This document shows, one piece after another, positions 31,114 to 40,207 of a DNA stretch of 40,207 nucleotides. The position numbers and the translations under genes are program-made. Source of the stretch: Desulfuromonas sp. (lineage in GTDB: Bacteria > Desulfobacterota > Desulfuromonadia > Desulfuromonadales > UBA2294); the NCBI GenBank assembly GCA_002868925.1, contig PKTZ01000174.1:1-40207 (forward strand), read 5' to 3'. The stretch's first letter is position 1. Every line of letters begins with the position of its first letter. The notes beneath the pieces are model-generated. The model did no database searches and was not told the origin of the DNA. It saw only the letters and a program-made list of their open reading frames with translations.

Positions 31114-32166
31114 ATGAACGAAAACTGCGCTATCGATTTCGCAACGGCCGTCTCCCTGCTCAAGCAGGGGGATTTGCTCGAAATCGGGCAGATGGCAGAT
31201 GCCGTGCGGCGAAAAAAGCACCCGGATAACCGGGTCAGCTTTGTCGTCGACCGGAACGTCAACTATACCAATGTCTGTGAATCGAAATGCCGCTTCTGCG
31301 CCTTCTACCGCGATATCGATGCCGATGATGCCTACGTTCTCGATGAAGAGACCATCTACGACAAGATCGAGGAGCTGGTCGCTCACGACGGCACGCAACT
31401 GCTGATGCAGGGCGGGCTGCATCCCGGGCTGAAGATCGACTGGTTCGAGAACCTGTTCCGACAGATCAGGAGCCGTTTTCCGACGGTACAGATCCACTCG
31501 CTCTCCCCGGCTGAGATTATCCAAATCGCCGGGGTGTCAGGCATGGAGATGGAAGAGTGCCTGGCCCGCCTGCATGCGGCCGGGCTGGCATCCTTGCCCG
31601 GCGGCGGCGCCGAGATCCTGGTCGATGACGTACGCCAGGAGGTGTCGCCGAACAAGATCGGCTGGGAACAGTGGGCGGCAGTGATGGAGGCGGCGCACCG
31701 GCTCGGGATGCCGACGACGGCGACGATGATGTTCGGCTCGCGTGAGCGGCCGGAGGATATCATCGAGCACCTGTTCCGGGTGCGCGCCATCCAGGAGAAG
31801 AGTGGCGGTTTTACCGCGTTTATCCCCTGGACCTTCCAGCCGGAGAATACCGAGCTCGGCGGCGAGACGGCGTCCGGAGTGGAATACCTCAAAGTCCTTG
31901 CGCTCTCCCGGATCATTCTGGATAATGTCGACAATATCCAGGCGAGCTGGGTGACCCAGGGCGACAAGATCGCGCAGATCGCGCTCTTCTTCGGCGCCAA
32001 TGACATGGGCGGAACCATGCTCGAGGAGAACGTGGTCGCCGCCGCCGGTGTCTCGTTCCGCCTCTCCCGGCAACAGATCATCGATCTTGTCCGCTCCGCC
32101 GGGTTCATTCCGGTCCGTCGAACGACGACCTACGAGACCTTGGAAGTCTACGAAAATCAGGAATAG
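31114..32166 (+). CDS. mqnC: Dehypoxanthine futalosine cyclase MqnC
   Basis: 350 aa radical SAM enzyme that cyclises dehypoxanthine futalosine. The cluster motif is CESKCRFCAFYR, followed by LLMQGGLHPGLKIDW, GLASLPGGGAEILVDDVR, AFIPWTFQPENTEL and NDMGGTMLEENVVAAAG. The start is the ATG at 31114 with GAGGATAGGA upstream. It ends in TAG. With mqnE it shows menaquinone is made by the futalosine route; mqnA, mqnB and mqnD must be elsewhere. Confidence 0.94.
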   Translation: MNENCAIDFATAVSLLKQGDLLEIGQMADAVRRKKHPDNRVSFVVDRNVNYTNVCESKCRFCAFYRDIDADDAYVLDEETIYDKIEELVAHDGTQLLMQGGLHPGLKIDWFENLFRQIRSRFPTVQIHSLSPAEIIQIAGVSGMEMEECLARLHAAGLASLPGGGAEILVDDVRQEVSPNKIGWEQWAAVMEAAHRLGMPTTATMMFGSRERPEDIIEHLFRVRAIQEKSGGFTAFIPWTFQPENTELGGETASGVEYLKVLALSRIILDNVDNIQASWVTQGDKIAQIALFFGANDMGGTMLEENVVAAAGVSFRLSRQQIIDLVRSAGFIPVRRTTTYETLEVYENQE

Positions 32167-32178
32167 GTGAGATCTCTC

Positions 32179-33219
32179 ATGCGCGACGCGATCAAACAGA
32201 TGAGCAAGTATGTCCCCGGCTTTCAGCCGCCCGACGGTGAACAGTGGATCAAGCTCAATACCAACGAGAATCCTTACCCGCCGTCACCGCAGGTCGCCGA
32301 AGCGATCAGACAGGAACTCGGCGATGGCGGTTCCCTGCGCAAGTATCCCGACCCGCCGAGCCAGTCGGCACGCGAAGCGGCGGCCGATCTCTACGGCTAC
32401 GATCCAGACTGGATCATCATGGCCAACGGCTCCGATGAACTGCTCAACAACCTGATCCGGACCTTTGTCGGTGAAGGTGAAGAGCTCGCCTATCTCAATC
32501 CCTCCTACAGCTACTACGCGACCCTGGCCGCGATCCAGGGTGCGAAAGTCAAAACATTTACCCTCACAGAAGAGGGGGAGATTGCCGATTTCCCCGAGCG
32601 TTACCGTGGCAAGCTCTTTTTTCTGACCTCGCCCAACGCTCCGCTCGGCATAAGCTTCGACAACGATCGGATCGCCGAGCTGGCCGGACGTTGCGACGGG
32701 GTGTTGGTGGTCGACGAGGCGTACGCCGATTTCGCCGAAATAAACGCCCTCGACCTGGTCGGGCAGCATGATAACGTGATCGTGACCCGGACTTTTTCCA
32801 AGAGTTATGGTCTTGCCGGGATGCGACTCGGTCTCGCCATCGCCCGGCCGGAGGTGGTCGACGCCCTCGACAAGATCCGCGACCATTACAACATTGATCG
32901 CCTGGCCCAGGTCGCTGCCGTTGCCGCCCTGAAGGACCAGGATTATCTGCAGGATACGGTGCAGAAGATCTGTGCGACCCGGCAATGGTTTGCTGGTGAA
33001 CTGGAAACACTCGGTTACGCGCTGCTGCCGTCGCAGGCGAATTACGTTTTTGCCATCCCGCCCGATCGGAACGGCAAGCGGGTTTATGACGCGCTGTTTG
33101 AGCGGAAGATCCTGGTCCGGTTCTTCTCCGACCCGGCCTTGGCACATGGGCTGCGGATCAGTATCGGCACCCGTGAAGAGATGGAGACGAGCGTTGCCGC
33201 CCTGAAAGAGATCGGCTAG
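32179..33219 (+). CDS. hisC: Histidinol-phosphate aminotransferase
   Basis: 346 aa, fold-type I PLP enzyme of histidine synthesis. [13 protein letters not shown] near the N-terminus, [26 protein letters not shown] and the PLP Lys in [14 protein letters not shown] (about 206) are the family features. The ATG at 32179 has AGGTGAG eight bases upstream and is preferred over a GTG at 32167. Its place behind mqnC is unrelated to histidine genes, so it may also serve aromatic transamination, which is inference. Confidence 0.92.
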   Translation: MRDAIKQMSKYVPGFQPPDGEQWIKLNTNENPYPPSPQVAEAIRQELGDGGSLRKYPDPPSQSAREAAADLYGYDPDWIIMANGSDELLNNLIRTFVGEGEELAYLNPSYSYYATLAAIQGAKVKTFTLTEEGEIADFPERYRGKLFFLTSPNAPLGISFDNDRIAELAGRCDGVLVVDEAYADFAEINALDLVGQHDNVIVTRTFSKSYGLAGMRLGLAIARPEVVDALDKIRDHYNIDRLAQVAAVAALKDQDYLQDTVQKICATRQWFAGELETLGYALLPSQANYVFAIPPDRNGKRVYDALFERKILVRFFSDPALAHGLRISIGTREEMETSVAALKEIG

Positions 33220-33244
33220 ACTTCCGCATACTCTTGGATGGATT

Positions 33245-33300
33245 GAAGGGGGAGGGCGAACGAAGTGCCGCACGGTACGTTTCCCTTCCTCTTTTGTTTT
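33245..33300 (+). terminator. Possible terminator after hisC
   Basis: GAAGGG (33245-33250) pairs with CCCTTC (33283-33288) around an inner GTGCC/GGTAC hairpin, followed by CTCTTTTGTTTT. The long loop makes this less certain than the nuoN terminator. Confidence 0.4.
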
Positions 33301-33344
33301 ATCGAATGGATGGTTGAGTTAAGACGGTGCGGACAGTTTCAAAG

Positions 33345-34439
33345 ATGAAAGAACAAAATCAGGATATCAGCTTCCCGCCGGGGAAAGTGGCTGAACAGTT
33401 GCTGGCCTGGTACGGGGAACATGGTCGTGATCTGCCCTGGCGCCAGACCCGCGATCCGTACCGGATCTGGCTTTCCGAAATCATGCTGCAGCAGACGACG
33501 GTCAGTGCCGTGATCCCCTATTACCAGCGGTTCCTCGAGACCTTCCCCGACGTCCAGCGTCTGGCGGCCGCTCCCATGGAAGAGGTTCTCCACTACTGGT
33601 CGGGGCTAGGGTACTACTCCCGCGCTCGCAACCTGCATGCGGCCGCACAATCCGTTGTTGCAGAGTCCGGAGGTTGGTTTCCGGATACGGTCGAAGGGTT
33701 GATGGCTCTGCCCGGGATCGGTCGCTCGACCGCCGGTGCGATCGTCTCGATCGCCTTTGATTGTCCGGCGCCGATCCTCGACGGCAACGTTCGCCGGGTA
33801 CTGGCGCGACTGATCGCGTTGCAGCAATCGCCGCGGGAGCGCGAGGCGGAACAACAATTATGGCGCCTGGCAGAAGAGCTGACGTCACAGCAGCGGCCGC
33901 ACGATTATGCCCAGGCGATCATGGATCTGGGAGCGACCCTCTGCCTGCCGCGCAATCCGCTCTGCCCGGACTGTCCGCTGCGCGAGCTCTGTCGTGCGCG
34001 GCGTCAGGGGCTGGAGCAACAGATTCCGGTCACGAACAAGACGGTAAAGATCCCGACCCGGAAGCAGCTTATCCTCATCGTTGCCGACGGCGAGCGGCTG
34101 CTGTTAAGTCGGCGGCCGCCGTCGGGACTGCTCGGCGGGATGTGGGAGTTCCCCTGTTGCGATACCGGAGCGGACGAAGAAGAATCGTTGCAGCTCTTAT
34201 TGGATCGGTACTGCCCGGGAGGGGTAGCCCACCGGCTCGGCACCATCAATCATATCTACAGTCACTTTAAACTGGCGGCCACGGTCTATCGCGCTGTTGC
34301 CGTCAAACCGGAGATTGTTGCCGAGGAGGGGGAGACCTTCTGGCGCGGGCATGATACATTGCGACAAAGCCCCCTGCACGGCGCTCACCAGAAAGCGCTC
34401 AAACTGATAATGAAAGAGATAACGGAATGCCCGAAGTAG
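33345..34439 (+). CDS. mutY: A/G-specific adenine glycosylase
   Basis: 364 aa. It removes A mispaired with 8-oxoguanine. Catalytic Glu lies in WLSEIMLQQT, the helix-hairpin-helix is LMALPGIGRSTAGAI, and catalytic Asp is in ILDGNVRRVLARL. The 4Fe-4S cluster ligands CLPRNPLCPDCPLRELC give exact C-x6-C-x2-C-x5-C spacing. The C-terminal NUDIX-like 8-oxoG domain includes GLLGGMWEFP. The ATG at 33345 is chosen over a GTG at 33327; both have weak ribosome sites. It overlaps the next gene by 13 bp. Confidence 0.95.
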   Translation: MKEQNQDISFPPGKVAEQLLAWYGEHGRDLPWRQTRDPYRIWLSEIMLQQTTVSAVIPYYQRFLETFPDVQRLAAAPMEEVLHYWSGLGYYSRARNLHAAAQSVVAESGGWFPDTVEGLMALPGIGRSTAGAIVSIAFDCPAPILDGNVRRVLARLIALQQSPREREAEQQLWRLAEELTSQQRPHDYAQAIMDLGATLCLPRNPLCPDCPLRELCRARRQGLEQQIPVTNKTVKIPTRKQLILIVADGERLLLSRRPPSGLLGGMWEFPCCDTGADEEESLQLLLDRYCPGGVAHRLGTINHIYSHFKLAATVYRAVAVKPEIVAEEGETFWRGHDTLRQSPLHGAHQKALKLIMKEITECPK

Positions 34440-35548
34440 AGATCCTGACAACCGACAGTGAGATCGTCGACCTGGCCCTAACCCTGAGCAAGCAAACGTC
34501 CGTCGCCGTCGATTTCGAGATGGACGCCCTGCACAACTACCGGGAGAAGGTCTGCCTGATGCAGGTCTCTATCCCCGACCGCGACCTGATCATCGACCCG
34601 CTGGCCGGGGCCGATCTCAAACCGCTGGCCCCGGTTTTCGCTGCGCAGAAGATCCGCAAGATCTTCCATGCCGCCGATTACGACCTGCGCAGTCTCAGGC
34701 GGGATTACCGGTTCGAGGTGACAGGTCTGTTAGATACCATGGTCGCGGCCCAGCTCTGTGGCGAGGAGAAGATCGGTCTGGCCGATCTTCTGCAAAAGTA
34801 TTTCGGGGTCGAACTCGATAAGAAGTACCAGAAAGCCGACTGGTCGAAGCGACCGTTGTCGCCGGAGATGATCCGTTATGCGGCAGCCGATACCTGCTAT
34901 CTGCATCGACTGGCCGAACTGATGGAAGCGCGATTGCGCGAACTGGGGCGTCACGAATGGTTGGAAGAGGAGTGCCGCTGGCTGGAGGCGGTCGAGTTCG
35001 AACAGAACTCTGGCCCGCTATTCCTCCGGTTCAAGGGGGCGGGGCGGCTCGAACCGCAACAGCTGGCCGTGCTCGAGGAACTTCTGCAGTGGCGTGACCA
35101 GGAGGCGGAACGACGCAACTGCCCGCTGTTCAAGGTGATCGGCAACAAGCCGATTTTGCAGATCGCGCAAAACCGGCCGCTTAGCCGCAAACAATTGTCG
35201 GAATTCCCAGAGTTTCCACCCCGGCTGGTTGACCGTTATGGCAAGGTGCTGCTTGCATGCGTCGAGCGGGCGCTGGCGCAACAGGAGAGTGAATGGCCAC
35301 GCTATCCCCGCTCGGAACGACCGAAGCGGGATCCACAGGTTGACAGTGTCGTGGCCAAGATGAAGAAATGGCGGAGCGGTCGGGCGGAAGGGCTCAGCAT
35401 CGAACCGGGGGTTTTGATCAACAACGCGCTGCTCGAAGCGATCGCCCGAAACCGGCCAAAGTCGGTTGAAAAACTGTCGGATGTAGCCGGTCTGCGCCGC
35501 TGGCAGATTGCCGAGATGGGGGCTGAACTGGTCGACCTTGTTGACTAG
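34427..35548 (+). CDS. rnd: Ribonuclease D-like 3'-5' exonuclease
   Basis: 373 aa. DEDDy exonuclease residues: DFEMDALHNYREKVCLMQ (Exo I), HAADYDLRSLRRDY (Exo II) and YAAADTCYLHRLAE (Exo III with the Tyr). A helical HRDC-type domain (about 205-290) and a C-terminal basic HRDC-like tail follow. It would trim tRNA or other stable RNA 3' ends. Its start lies inside mutY, so translation is coupled. Confidence 0.92.
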   Translation: MPEVEILTTDSEIVDLALTLSKQTSVAVDFEMDALHNYREKVCLMQVSIPDRDLIIDPLAGADLKPLAPVFAAQKIRKIFHAADYDLRSLRRDYRFEVTGLLDTMVAAQLCGEEKIGLADLLQKYFGVELDKKYQKADWSKRPLSPEMIRYAAADTCYLHRLAELMEARLRELGRHEWLEEECRWLEAVEFEQNSGPLFLRFKGAGRLEPQQLAVLEELLQWRDQEAERRNCPLFKVIGNKPILQIAQNRPLSRKQLSEFPEFPPRLVDRYGKVLLACVERALAQQESEWPRYPRSERPKRDPQVDSVVAKMKKWRSGRAEGLSIEPGVLINNALLEAIARNRPKSVEKLSDVAGLRRWQIAEMGAELVDLVD

Positions 35549-35577
35549 GCAGCTGGCGAGTCGGGGGAGTCAAAATC

Positions 35578-36345
35578 ATGCTGTTTAAACTCCGAATAGT
35601 GTCGATTGTACTGTTCCTGTTTCTGGCCGGGCCCGCCTGGGGTCAGCCACTGCCGGAAAAGTGGGTAGCGGCGATAGCCGCGAGCCGACAGCTTGAGACT
35701 CCGGCCGCTAGGATCGAATACTTCTCGGCACAATTTCTCGAAACGCCCTATCAGGCGGGGACACTCGGCGGTGGCCCCGGTCAGACGGAGGTGCTAACCG
35801 TCAATCTCGCGGCCGTCGATTGTTTCACTCTGCTCGATTACGTCGAGGCGATACGCCGTTCCGAATCGGCAGATGATTTTAGACAACGGTTGATTAAGGT
35901 GCGCTACCGGGATGGGTACATCGCCTGGAAGAGCCGGCGCCATTTTTTCAGTGATTGGGTCGAGCTGAAGGGGATCGTCGATGTGACCGCATCGATCGGT
36001 GGTAGCGCAACCCGGCAGGTCGGCAAGCGACTGAATCGACAGGCGGACGGCCAGCTATGCCTGCCGGCTGTTCCGGTTCGGGAACGAACCATCAGCTACA
36101 TTCCGCGGGCGGACCTTTCTGCTGAAGTCTTGGAGAGACTGCAAAGCGGCGATTACCTCGGCATCTATTCCGAGCGGGACGGTCTCGATGTCAGTCATGT
36201 CGGGATTGTGGTTCGTCTGGATGATGAACTTGTTTTTCGCCATGCCTCATCGCAACCGGAACCGGGGACGGTGAGGGAGGTACCGCTTATCCCGTATCTT
36301 GAACAGACACCGGGAGTCATCGTACTGCGGGTTGAAGCTGAATGA
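35578..36345 (+). CDS. DUF1460 NlpC/P60-like cell-wall amidase, exported
   Basis: 255 aa. Signal peptide MLFKLRIVSIVLFLFLAGPAWG. Catalytic Cys is likely Cys82 in VDCFTLLDYVEAI and His207 in DVSHVGIVV, with a further FRHASSQP segment, matching DUF1460 (N-acetylmuramoyl-L-alanine amidase-like). It would act on peptidoglycan fragments in the periplasm. Its stop overlaps the next ATG (ATGA). Confidence 0.87.
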   Translation: MLFKLRIVSIVLFLFLAGPAWGQPLPEKWVAAIAASRQLETPAARIEYFSAQFLETPYQAGTLGGGPGQTEVLTVNLAAVDCFTLLDYVEAIRRSESADDFRQRLIKVRYRDGYIAWKSRRHFFSDWVELKGIVDVTASIGGSATRQVGKRLNRQADGQLCLPAVPVRERTISYIPRADLSAEVLERLQSGDYLGIYSERDGLDVSHVGIVVRLDDELVFRHASSQPEPGTVREVPLIPYLEQTPGVIVLRVEAE

Positions 36346-36671
36346 AAAAGCTCTATACCTTCAATCTCAGTGAGCGGCCGCTGGCCGGTCTGTTCAAAGA
36401 GGCGCTGCAGCGCGAAGGGGTCGACTGCATCGTCCGCAATGAGCAGCTTTTCTCGGCACTGGGAGAAATCCCCTTTATCGAATGCTATCCCGAGCTCTGG
36501 GTGGTCGATGACGAATGTTATCCGCGCGCCCACTCCCTGCTGCGGCAGTTGATGGCCGGAGGGGGGGAAGGGGAGCAACAGGCCGGCTGGACCTGCTCAA
36601 AATGCGGGGAGACACACGAGGGCCAGTTCGATACCTGCTGGCGTTGCGGGAAGGAACGTCCCGCCGGCTAG
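36342..36671 (+). CDS. DUF2007-type protein with C-terminal zinc ribbon
   Basis: 109 aa. Residues 1-70 (MKKLYTFNLSERPLAGLFKEAL ... ELWVVDDECYPRA) fit the DUF2007 fold, a small alpha/beta domain proposed to act in signalling. Residues 80-107 form a zinc ribbon, WTCSKCGETHEG and DTCWRCGKE. The function is unknown. It overlaps the DUF1460 gene by four bases and converges on fumC with a four-base overlap. Confidence 0.82.
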   Translation: MKKLYTFNLSERPLAGLFKEALQREGVDCIVRNEQLFSALGEIPFIECYPELWVVDDECYPRAHSLLRQLMAGGGEGEQQAGWTCSKCGETHEGQFDTCWRCGKERPAG

Positions 36672-38071
36672 CGGGTCTTTCCCGGGATTCCCGGCTCGGT
36701 CATCGGGTAGGGGTCGAGAATCTTGTCGAGTTCATCCTCCGGCAGCACCTTCTTCTGCCGCGCAACTTCACGCACCGTCTGCCCACTCTTGAACGCTTCC
36801 TTGGCGATGTCGGCCGCTTGGTCGTAGCCGATGCCCGGGGCGAGGGCGGTGCACATCGCCAGGCTCTGCTCGACCAGTTCACCGCACCGCTCCCGGTTTG
36901 CCTCCAGCCCTTCGAGACATTGCACGCAGAACTGGGTAACACCGTTACCGAGCAGGCGGATCGATTCGAGCAGGTTGTGCGCCATCACCGGCATCATCAC
37001 GTTCAGCTCGAAATTTCCGGAGAGGCCACCGAGAGCGATGGTTGCGTCGTGGCCGATAACCTGGCTGCAGACCTGCATCAGGCTCTCTGCCATTACCGGG
37101 TTGACCTTGCCCGGCATGATCGAGCTGCCGGGCTGCACCGCCGGCAGCTTGAGTTCGCCGATCCCGCAGCGCGGCCCGCTGCCGAGGTGACGGATGTCGT
37201 TGCCGATCTTGAACAGGGCGACGGCGGTCGTCTTCAGGGCGCCGCTGGCGGCAACGATCGCCTCCTTGCCGCCCTGGGCGGCGAAGTGATCACTCGCTTC
37301 GCGAAGCGGCAGTTTGTTGATAGCGGCGATCCGTTCGATCACCTTCCCGGCGAAGTTGGGGTGGGTGTTGATGCCGGTTCCGACCGCGGTGCCGCCGAGC
37401 GGCAGTTCGCTCAGCCCTTCGACCGCCCGTTTCAGTTCGGCGATGACCAGTTCGAGCTGTTGCGAGTAACCGCCGAAGACCTGACCGAGCCGGACCGGAG
37501 TGGCATCCTGCAGGTGGGTGCGGCCGATCTTGATGATGTCGTCAAAGGCAGTCGCCTTGTCGATCAGCAGCTTTTGCATCTGCTGCAGTGCCGGCAGCAG
37601 CGCATCGACGATTTCGGCTGCTGCCGCAAGGTGGATGGCGGTCGGGATGACATCGTTGCTCGATTGCCCAAGGTTGACGTGGTCGTTCGGGTGGATCGTC
37701 TTGTCGCCGATCTTCTGGTCGAGCAGCTGCGCCGCCCGGTTGGCGATGACCTCGTTGGCGTTCATGTTGCTGCTGGTGCCGGAACCGGTCTGGAAGATAT
37801 CGAGCGGGAAGTGTTCGTCGAGCCTCCCTTCGACCACCTCGGCCGCAGCGTCCATGACGGCCAGGGCAATCTTGTCATCGAGCAGGCCTAGCTCCCGGTT
37901 GACGAAAGCCGCCTGCTCCTTGATCTGCCCGAGGGCGCGGAGCAGGGGGCGGGGAAAACGGATGCCGGAGATCGGGAAGTTGATCATTGCCCTGGCGGTC
38001 TGTGCACCGTAAAGCGCGGTTGCCGGGACTTCCATTTCGCCCATCGAGTCGCGTTCAATGCGGGTTGCCAT
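36668..38071 (-). CDS. fumC: Fumarate hydratase, class II
   Basis: 467 aa. It interconverts fumarate and malate in the TCA cycle. The family signature GSSIMPGKVNPVMAE (about 318-332) contains the catalytic Ser region, and TGSGTSSNMNANEVIANRA and HPNDHVNLGQSSND are conserved. This is the iron-free, oxygen-stable class. Two adjacent ATG codons (38074 and 38071) follow GGGAGAGAG; the second has better spacing. Confidence 0.97.
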   Translation of the reverse strand: MATRIERDSMGEMEVPATALYGAQTARAMINFPISGIRFPRPLLRALGQIKEQAAFVNRELGLLDDKIALAVMDAAAEVVEGRLDEHFPLDIFQTGSGTSSNMNANEVIANRAAQLLDQKIGDKTIHPNDHVNLGQSSNDVIPTAIHLAAAAEIVDALLPALQQMQKLLIDKATAFDDIIKIGRTHLQDATPVRLGQVFGGYSQQLELVIAELKRAVEGLSELPLGGTAVGTGINTHPNFAGKVIERIAAINKLPLREASDHFAAQGGKEAIVAASGALKTTAVALFKIGNDIRHLGSGPRCGIGELKLPAVQPGSSIMPGKVNPVMAESLMQVCSQVIGHDATIALGGLSGNFELNVMMPVMAHNLLESIRLLGNGVTQFCVQCLEGLEANRERCGELVEQSLAMCTALAPGIGYDQAADIAKEAFKSGQTVREVARQKKVLPEDELDKILDPYPMTEPGIPGKTR

Positions 38072-38159
38072 CATCTCTCTCCCATGTCGAGGTGTTGAAT
38101 TTTATTCTGACTAAAATTTTATTGTCGCTAACAATTTATGCTTCGGGTAGAATGCGCCC

Positions 38160-39032
38160 ATGTCGACCACCGCCTTCATACTCATCGTCTTTTCGGCGCT
38201 GATGCACGCTTTCTGGAACCTTCTGGTCAAGAGCAGCCACCACAAGACCGTTTTTATCTGGTGGATGTTTGCCATCTCGGGCAGCATGTTCAATATTTAC
38301 CTGCTGCTGCGGCCGGAACCGTTTCCGGTACCGGACCTCAAGGTCCTCGCCCTCGCCTTAGGCGGCTCGGTCTGTTTCGTATTGTATCATCTTTTCAACG
38401 GCCGGTCTTACCGGACCGGCGACCTTTCGATCGCCTACCCGCTCTCCCAGACGTCGATGCTCTACGTGCCGATCTGGGGGGCGTTCCTGCTCAAGGAGAG
38501 CCTGAGCCCCGTCGGTGCCTTCGGCATCCTGCTGGTCCTGGCCGGAGCCTATGTCGTCCAGCTGCCGTCGCTCGGCTCAGCCGACATCTTACGTCCTTTT
38601 CGCAATCTCGGCAATCAATCGGTGCAGTTTGCCCTCGCCGCCGGGTTCATCTACTCGGTCGGCTCCATCCTCGATAAGATGGGGGTGATGACCTATTCGC
38701 CGCTCTACTTCACCCACCTGATGGTCTGCTGCATGTTCGTGCTGATGACCGGCAACCTGATCCGACCCGGCTATCGCGGCAAGGTGCGGGAGGAGTGGCA
38801 GAAGAGCCGCTGGCTGATCCTCCTCTCCGGGCCGGTGATGATGAGCTCCTTCCTCTCGTTCCGCTTCGGACTGCAGATGGCGCCGGTCAGCTACGCGGTG
38901 CCGGTGCGCCAGGTCAGTCTCCTGATCGCCGTCCTGATCGGGGTCCTCTTCCTCGGCGAGCGATGCGGTCGGATCCGTTTTACCGCCTGCAGCCTGATCC
39001 TGGCCGGCGTTTTCCTGATCCGCATCGGCTGA
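38160..39032 (+). CDS. EamA/DMT-family transporter
   Basis: 290 aa, about ten helices in two repeated halves (for example the AYPLSQTSMLYVPIWGAFLLKE and AVPVRQVSLLIAVLIGVLFLGER segments, each ending helix 4 of a half). The family exports or imports varied small metabolites; the substrate cannot be told. The ribosome site is weak (GGGTAGAA). It is divergent from fumC by 88 bp. Confidence 0.88.
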   Translation: MSTTAFILIVFSALMHAFWNLLVKSSHHKTVFIWWMFAISGSMFNIYLLLRPEPFPVPDLKVLALALGGSVCFVLYHLFNGRSYRTGDLSIAYPLSQTSMLYVPIWGAFLLKESLSPVGAFGILLVLAGAYVVQLPSLGSADILRPFRNLGNQSVQFALAAGFIYSVGSILDKMGVMTYSPLYFTHLMVCCMFVLMTGNLIRPGYRGKVREEWQKSRWLILLSGPVMMSSFLSFRFGLQMAPVSYAVPVRQVSLLIAVLIGVLFLGERCGRIRFTACSLILAGVFLIRIG

Positions 39033-39115
39033 AATCCTGTCCGTTTGTGGCGTGGTGTTCGCTCCCCTTTTGTGGCATAGTACGGAAAGTTTGCTAACTC
39101 TATTGCGAGGTGACG

Positions 39116-39691
39116 ATGAAAAACCTGGCCAACTTCCTGTTCGAAGTCGGAATGCTCAAAAGAACGCCGCGCACCGGCTTCCAGTTTCTCGGTTCCGGCG
39201 CCGAGTCGGTCGCCGAGCATACCTTCCGTACCGCAATGATCGGTTATACCCTGGCCCGTCTCGACGAGAAGGTGGATGTCGGCAGGGTCGTACAGCTCTG
39301 CCTCTTCCATGACCTGCCCGAAGCGCGTATGGGTGATCTCAACTATATGAACAAGAAGTATGTCAAGGCCGACGAGAAAAAAGCGGTGGAGGATCTGGCG
39401 CAGACCCTGCCGTTTGGAGATGACTACCGTGGAATGATCGACGAGTTCAGTGCCGGCGATTCCCGCGAGGCGGCACTGGCGCACGACGCCGATCAGCTCG
39501 AGATGATCCTCGCTCTCAAGGAGTACCGTGACCTTGGCAACCGGAACGCCGATGAGTGGTATCCGTTCGCGGTGCAGCGGCTGAAGACCGAATCGGCCAA
39601 GAGCCTGGCCGCGACCATCTGGAATACCGATTCTTCAAAATGGTGGTTCGATGATGACGAGGAGTGGTGGGTCAAGGGGAAGAAACCGTAA
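39116..39691 (+). CDS. HD-domain phosphohydrolase, YfbR/HDDC2 type
   Basis: 191 aa. The metal ligands of the HD fold are His in SVAEHTFRTAMIGY, HD in CLFHDLPEARMGD and Asp in AHDADQLEM. The pattern fits the YfbR/HDDC2 group of 5'-deoxynucleotidases that dephosphorylate nucleoside monophosphates. The ATG at 39116 has GCGAGGTGA upstream; a GTG at 39110 lies within that site. The C-terminus is Trp- and Asp-rich (WWFDDDEEWWVKGKKP). Confidence 0.88.
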   Translation: MKNLANFLFEVGMLKRTPRTGFQFLGSGAESVAEHTFRTAMIGYTLARLDEKVDVGRVVQLCLFHDLPEARMGDLNYMNKKYVKADEKKAVEDLAQTLPFGDDYRGMIDEFSAGDSREAALAHDADQLEMILALKEYRDLGNRNADEWYPFAVQRLKTESAKSLAATIWNTDSSKWWFDDDEEWWVKGKKP

Positions 39692-39692
39692 A

Positions 39693-40207
39693 CTAGAGAT
39701 TCGTCCGGTTTTTCTCCCGGCCGCCGTCCTGACGACCGACCAGCTTCAGTTCTTCTCTTTCAGCAACCGCCTCCGGGCGGTTCTCTTGTGCCGCTATCCC
39801 CCAAAAAAGATCGGGCTGCTTGACCAGGCGTGTTTCGAGCGGTTCCGACAGATTGTTGAATTCCCGGGCGAAGGCGAAGGCGGGGCCGCGATCGAGCGGC
39901 CGTGGCCGGAAATGGACCTCGTAATTGAAGACGTTGAGCGGTAGAATCTCGGCTTTTTCCAGCTTGCCGTTGTCAAGATGGACGCGGGCCATGCCGCCGG
40001 TGACGGCATTACGGCTGTATGAGCCGAAAGCGAAGTTGCCGAGGCTGTAATAGATGACGCCGCCGTTGTAGAGTTCCGCGCCCTGCAGAACATGCGGATG
40101 GTGGCCGATGACCACGCAGGCACCGTTGTCGATCGCCAGATGCCCGAGCGTCTTTTGATAATCCTTCGGAGCGGTCATTTTCTCAGCTCCCCAATGGAAG
40201 GAGACGA
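39693..40207 (-). CDS. CapA-family protein, 5' end outside the window
   Basis: The open frame runs from a stop at 39693-39695 to the window edge, about 170 residues. VSFHWGAE at the edge and IGHHPHVLQG, YNGGVIYYSLGNFAFGS match the C-terminal metallophosphatase-like core of CapA/PgsA proteins (poly-gamma-glutamate or capsule-related). An in-frame ATG at 40178 is internal, since HWG(A/E)E is conserved before it. It converges on the HD gene with a one-base gap. Confidence 0.88.
   Translation of the reverse strand, partial: VSFHWGAEKMTAPKDYQKTLGHLAIDNGACVVIGHHPHVLQGAELYNGGVIYYSLGNFAFGSYSRNAVTGGMARVHLDNGKLEKAEILPLNVFNYEVHFRPRPLDRGPAFAFAREFNNLSEPLETRLVKQPDLFWGIAAQENRPEAVAEREELKLVGRQDGGREKNRTNL

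Noticed and set aside
1-40207. CRISPR arrays, rRNA, insertion sequences or prophage genes
   Set aside because: No regularly spaced repeats, rRNA segments, transposase, integrase or phage structural genes were seen.

Overview
The window looks like chromosome of an anaerobic, respiring deltaproteobacterium of the Desulfuromonadales type (Geobacter/Desulfuromonas relatives). Pointers are a 14-subunit Nuo operon whose NuoF carries an extra N-terminal thioredoxin-like domain and a C-terminal ferredoxin, an Rnf complex, an ATP synthase split so that only atpZ-atpI-atpB-atpE lie here, futalosine-pathway menaquinone genes, and a sigma-54 activator with a cysteine-bearing PAS domain. The genus assignment is inference; there is no rRNA or other marker in the window.

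Layout. 1-2388: three tandem paralogous 53-56 aa single-helix membrane proteins on the minus strand, preceded by a near-consensus sigma-54 promoter and clustered GTTGCA sites, then their likely activator, which has related sites upstream of its own start. The operon probably continues off the left edge. 2389-4200: an AT-richer accessory patch with a phosphoribosyltransferase, a small Cys-rich protein and a secreted intradiol-dioxygenase-like protein. 4248-5991: atpZ-I-B-E with promoter and palindromic operator. 6020-7353: hemL. 7600-12629: rnfABCDGE, divergent from hemL, with a good sigma-70 promoter and a TGGTC-N-GACCA operator. 12630-13049: a non-coding stretch with structured repeats and the nuo promoter. 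13050-28048: nuoABCDEFGHIJKLMN, in which nuoL is interrupted by an in-frame TAG 78 codons before its natural end. 28119-28247: a 42-aa lipoprotein with a CPSCG motif. 28506-33219: mqnP-ubiX-mqnE-mqnC-hisC. 33345-36671: mutY, an RNase D-like gene, a DUF1460 protein and a DUF2007/zinc-ribbon protein. 36668-40207: fumC (minus), a DMT-family transporter, an HD phosphohydrolase and the 3' part of a CapA-like gene running off the right edge.

Functionally the core is electron-transport energy conservation. Nuo passes NADH electrons to menaquinone (made by the Mqn enzymes), Rnf couples ferredoxin and NAD to an ion gradient, and the Fo genes use that gradient. The atp and nuo promoters share a GTATACAG-type motif, suggesting one regulator sets both. 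The two observations most worth following are the sigma-54-controlled mini-membrane-protein operon, for which I know no described function, and the amber codon in nuoL.
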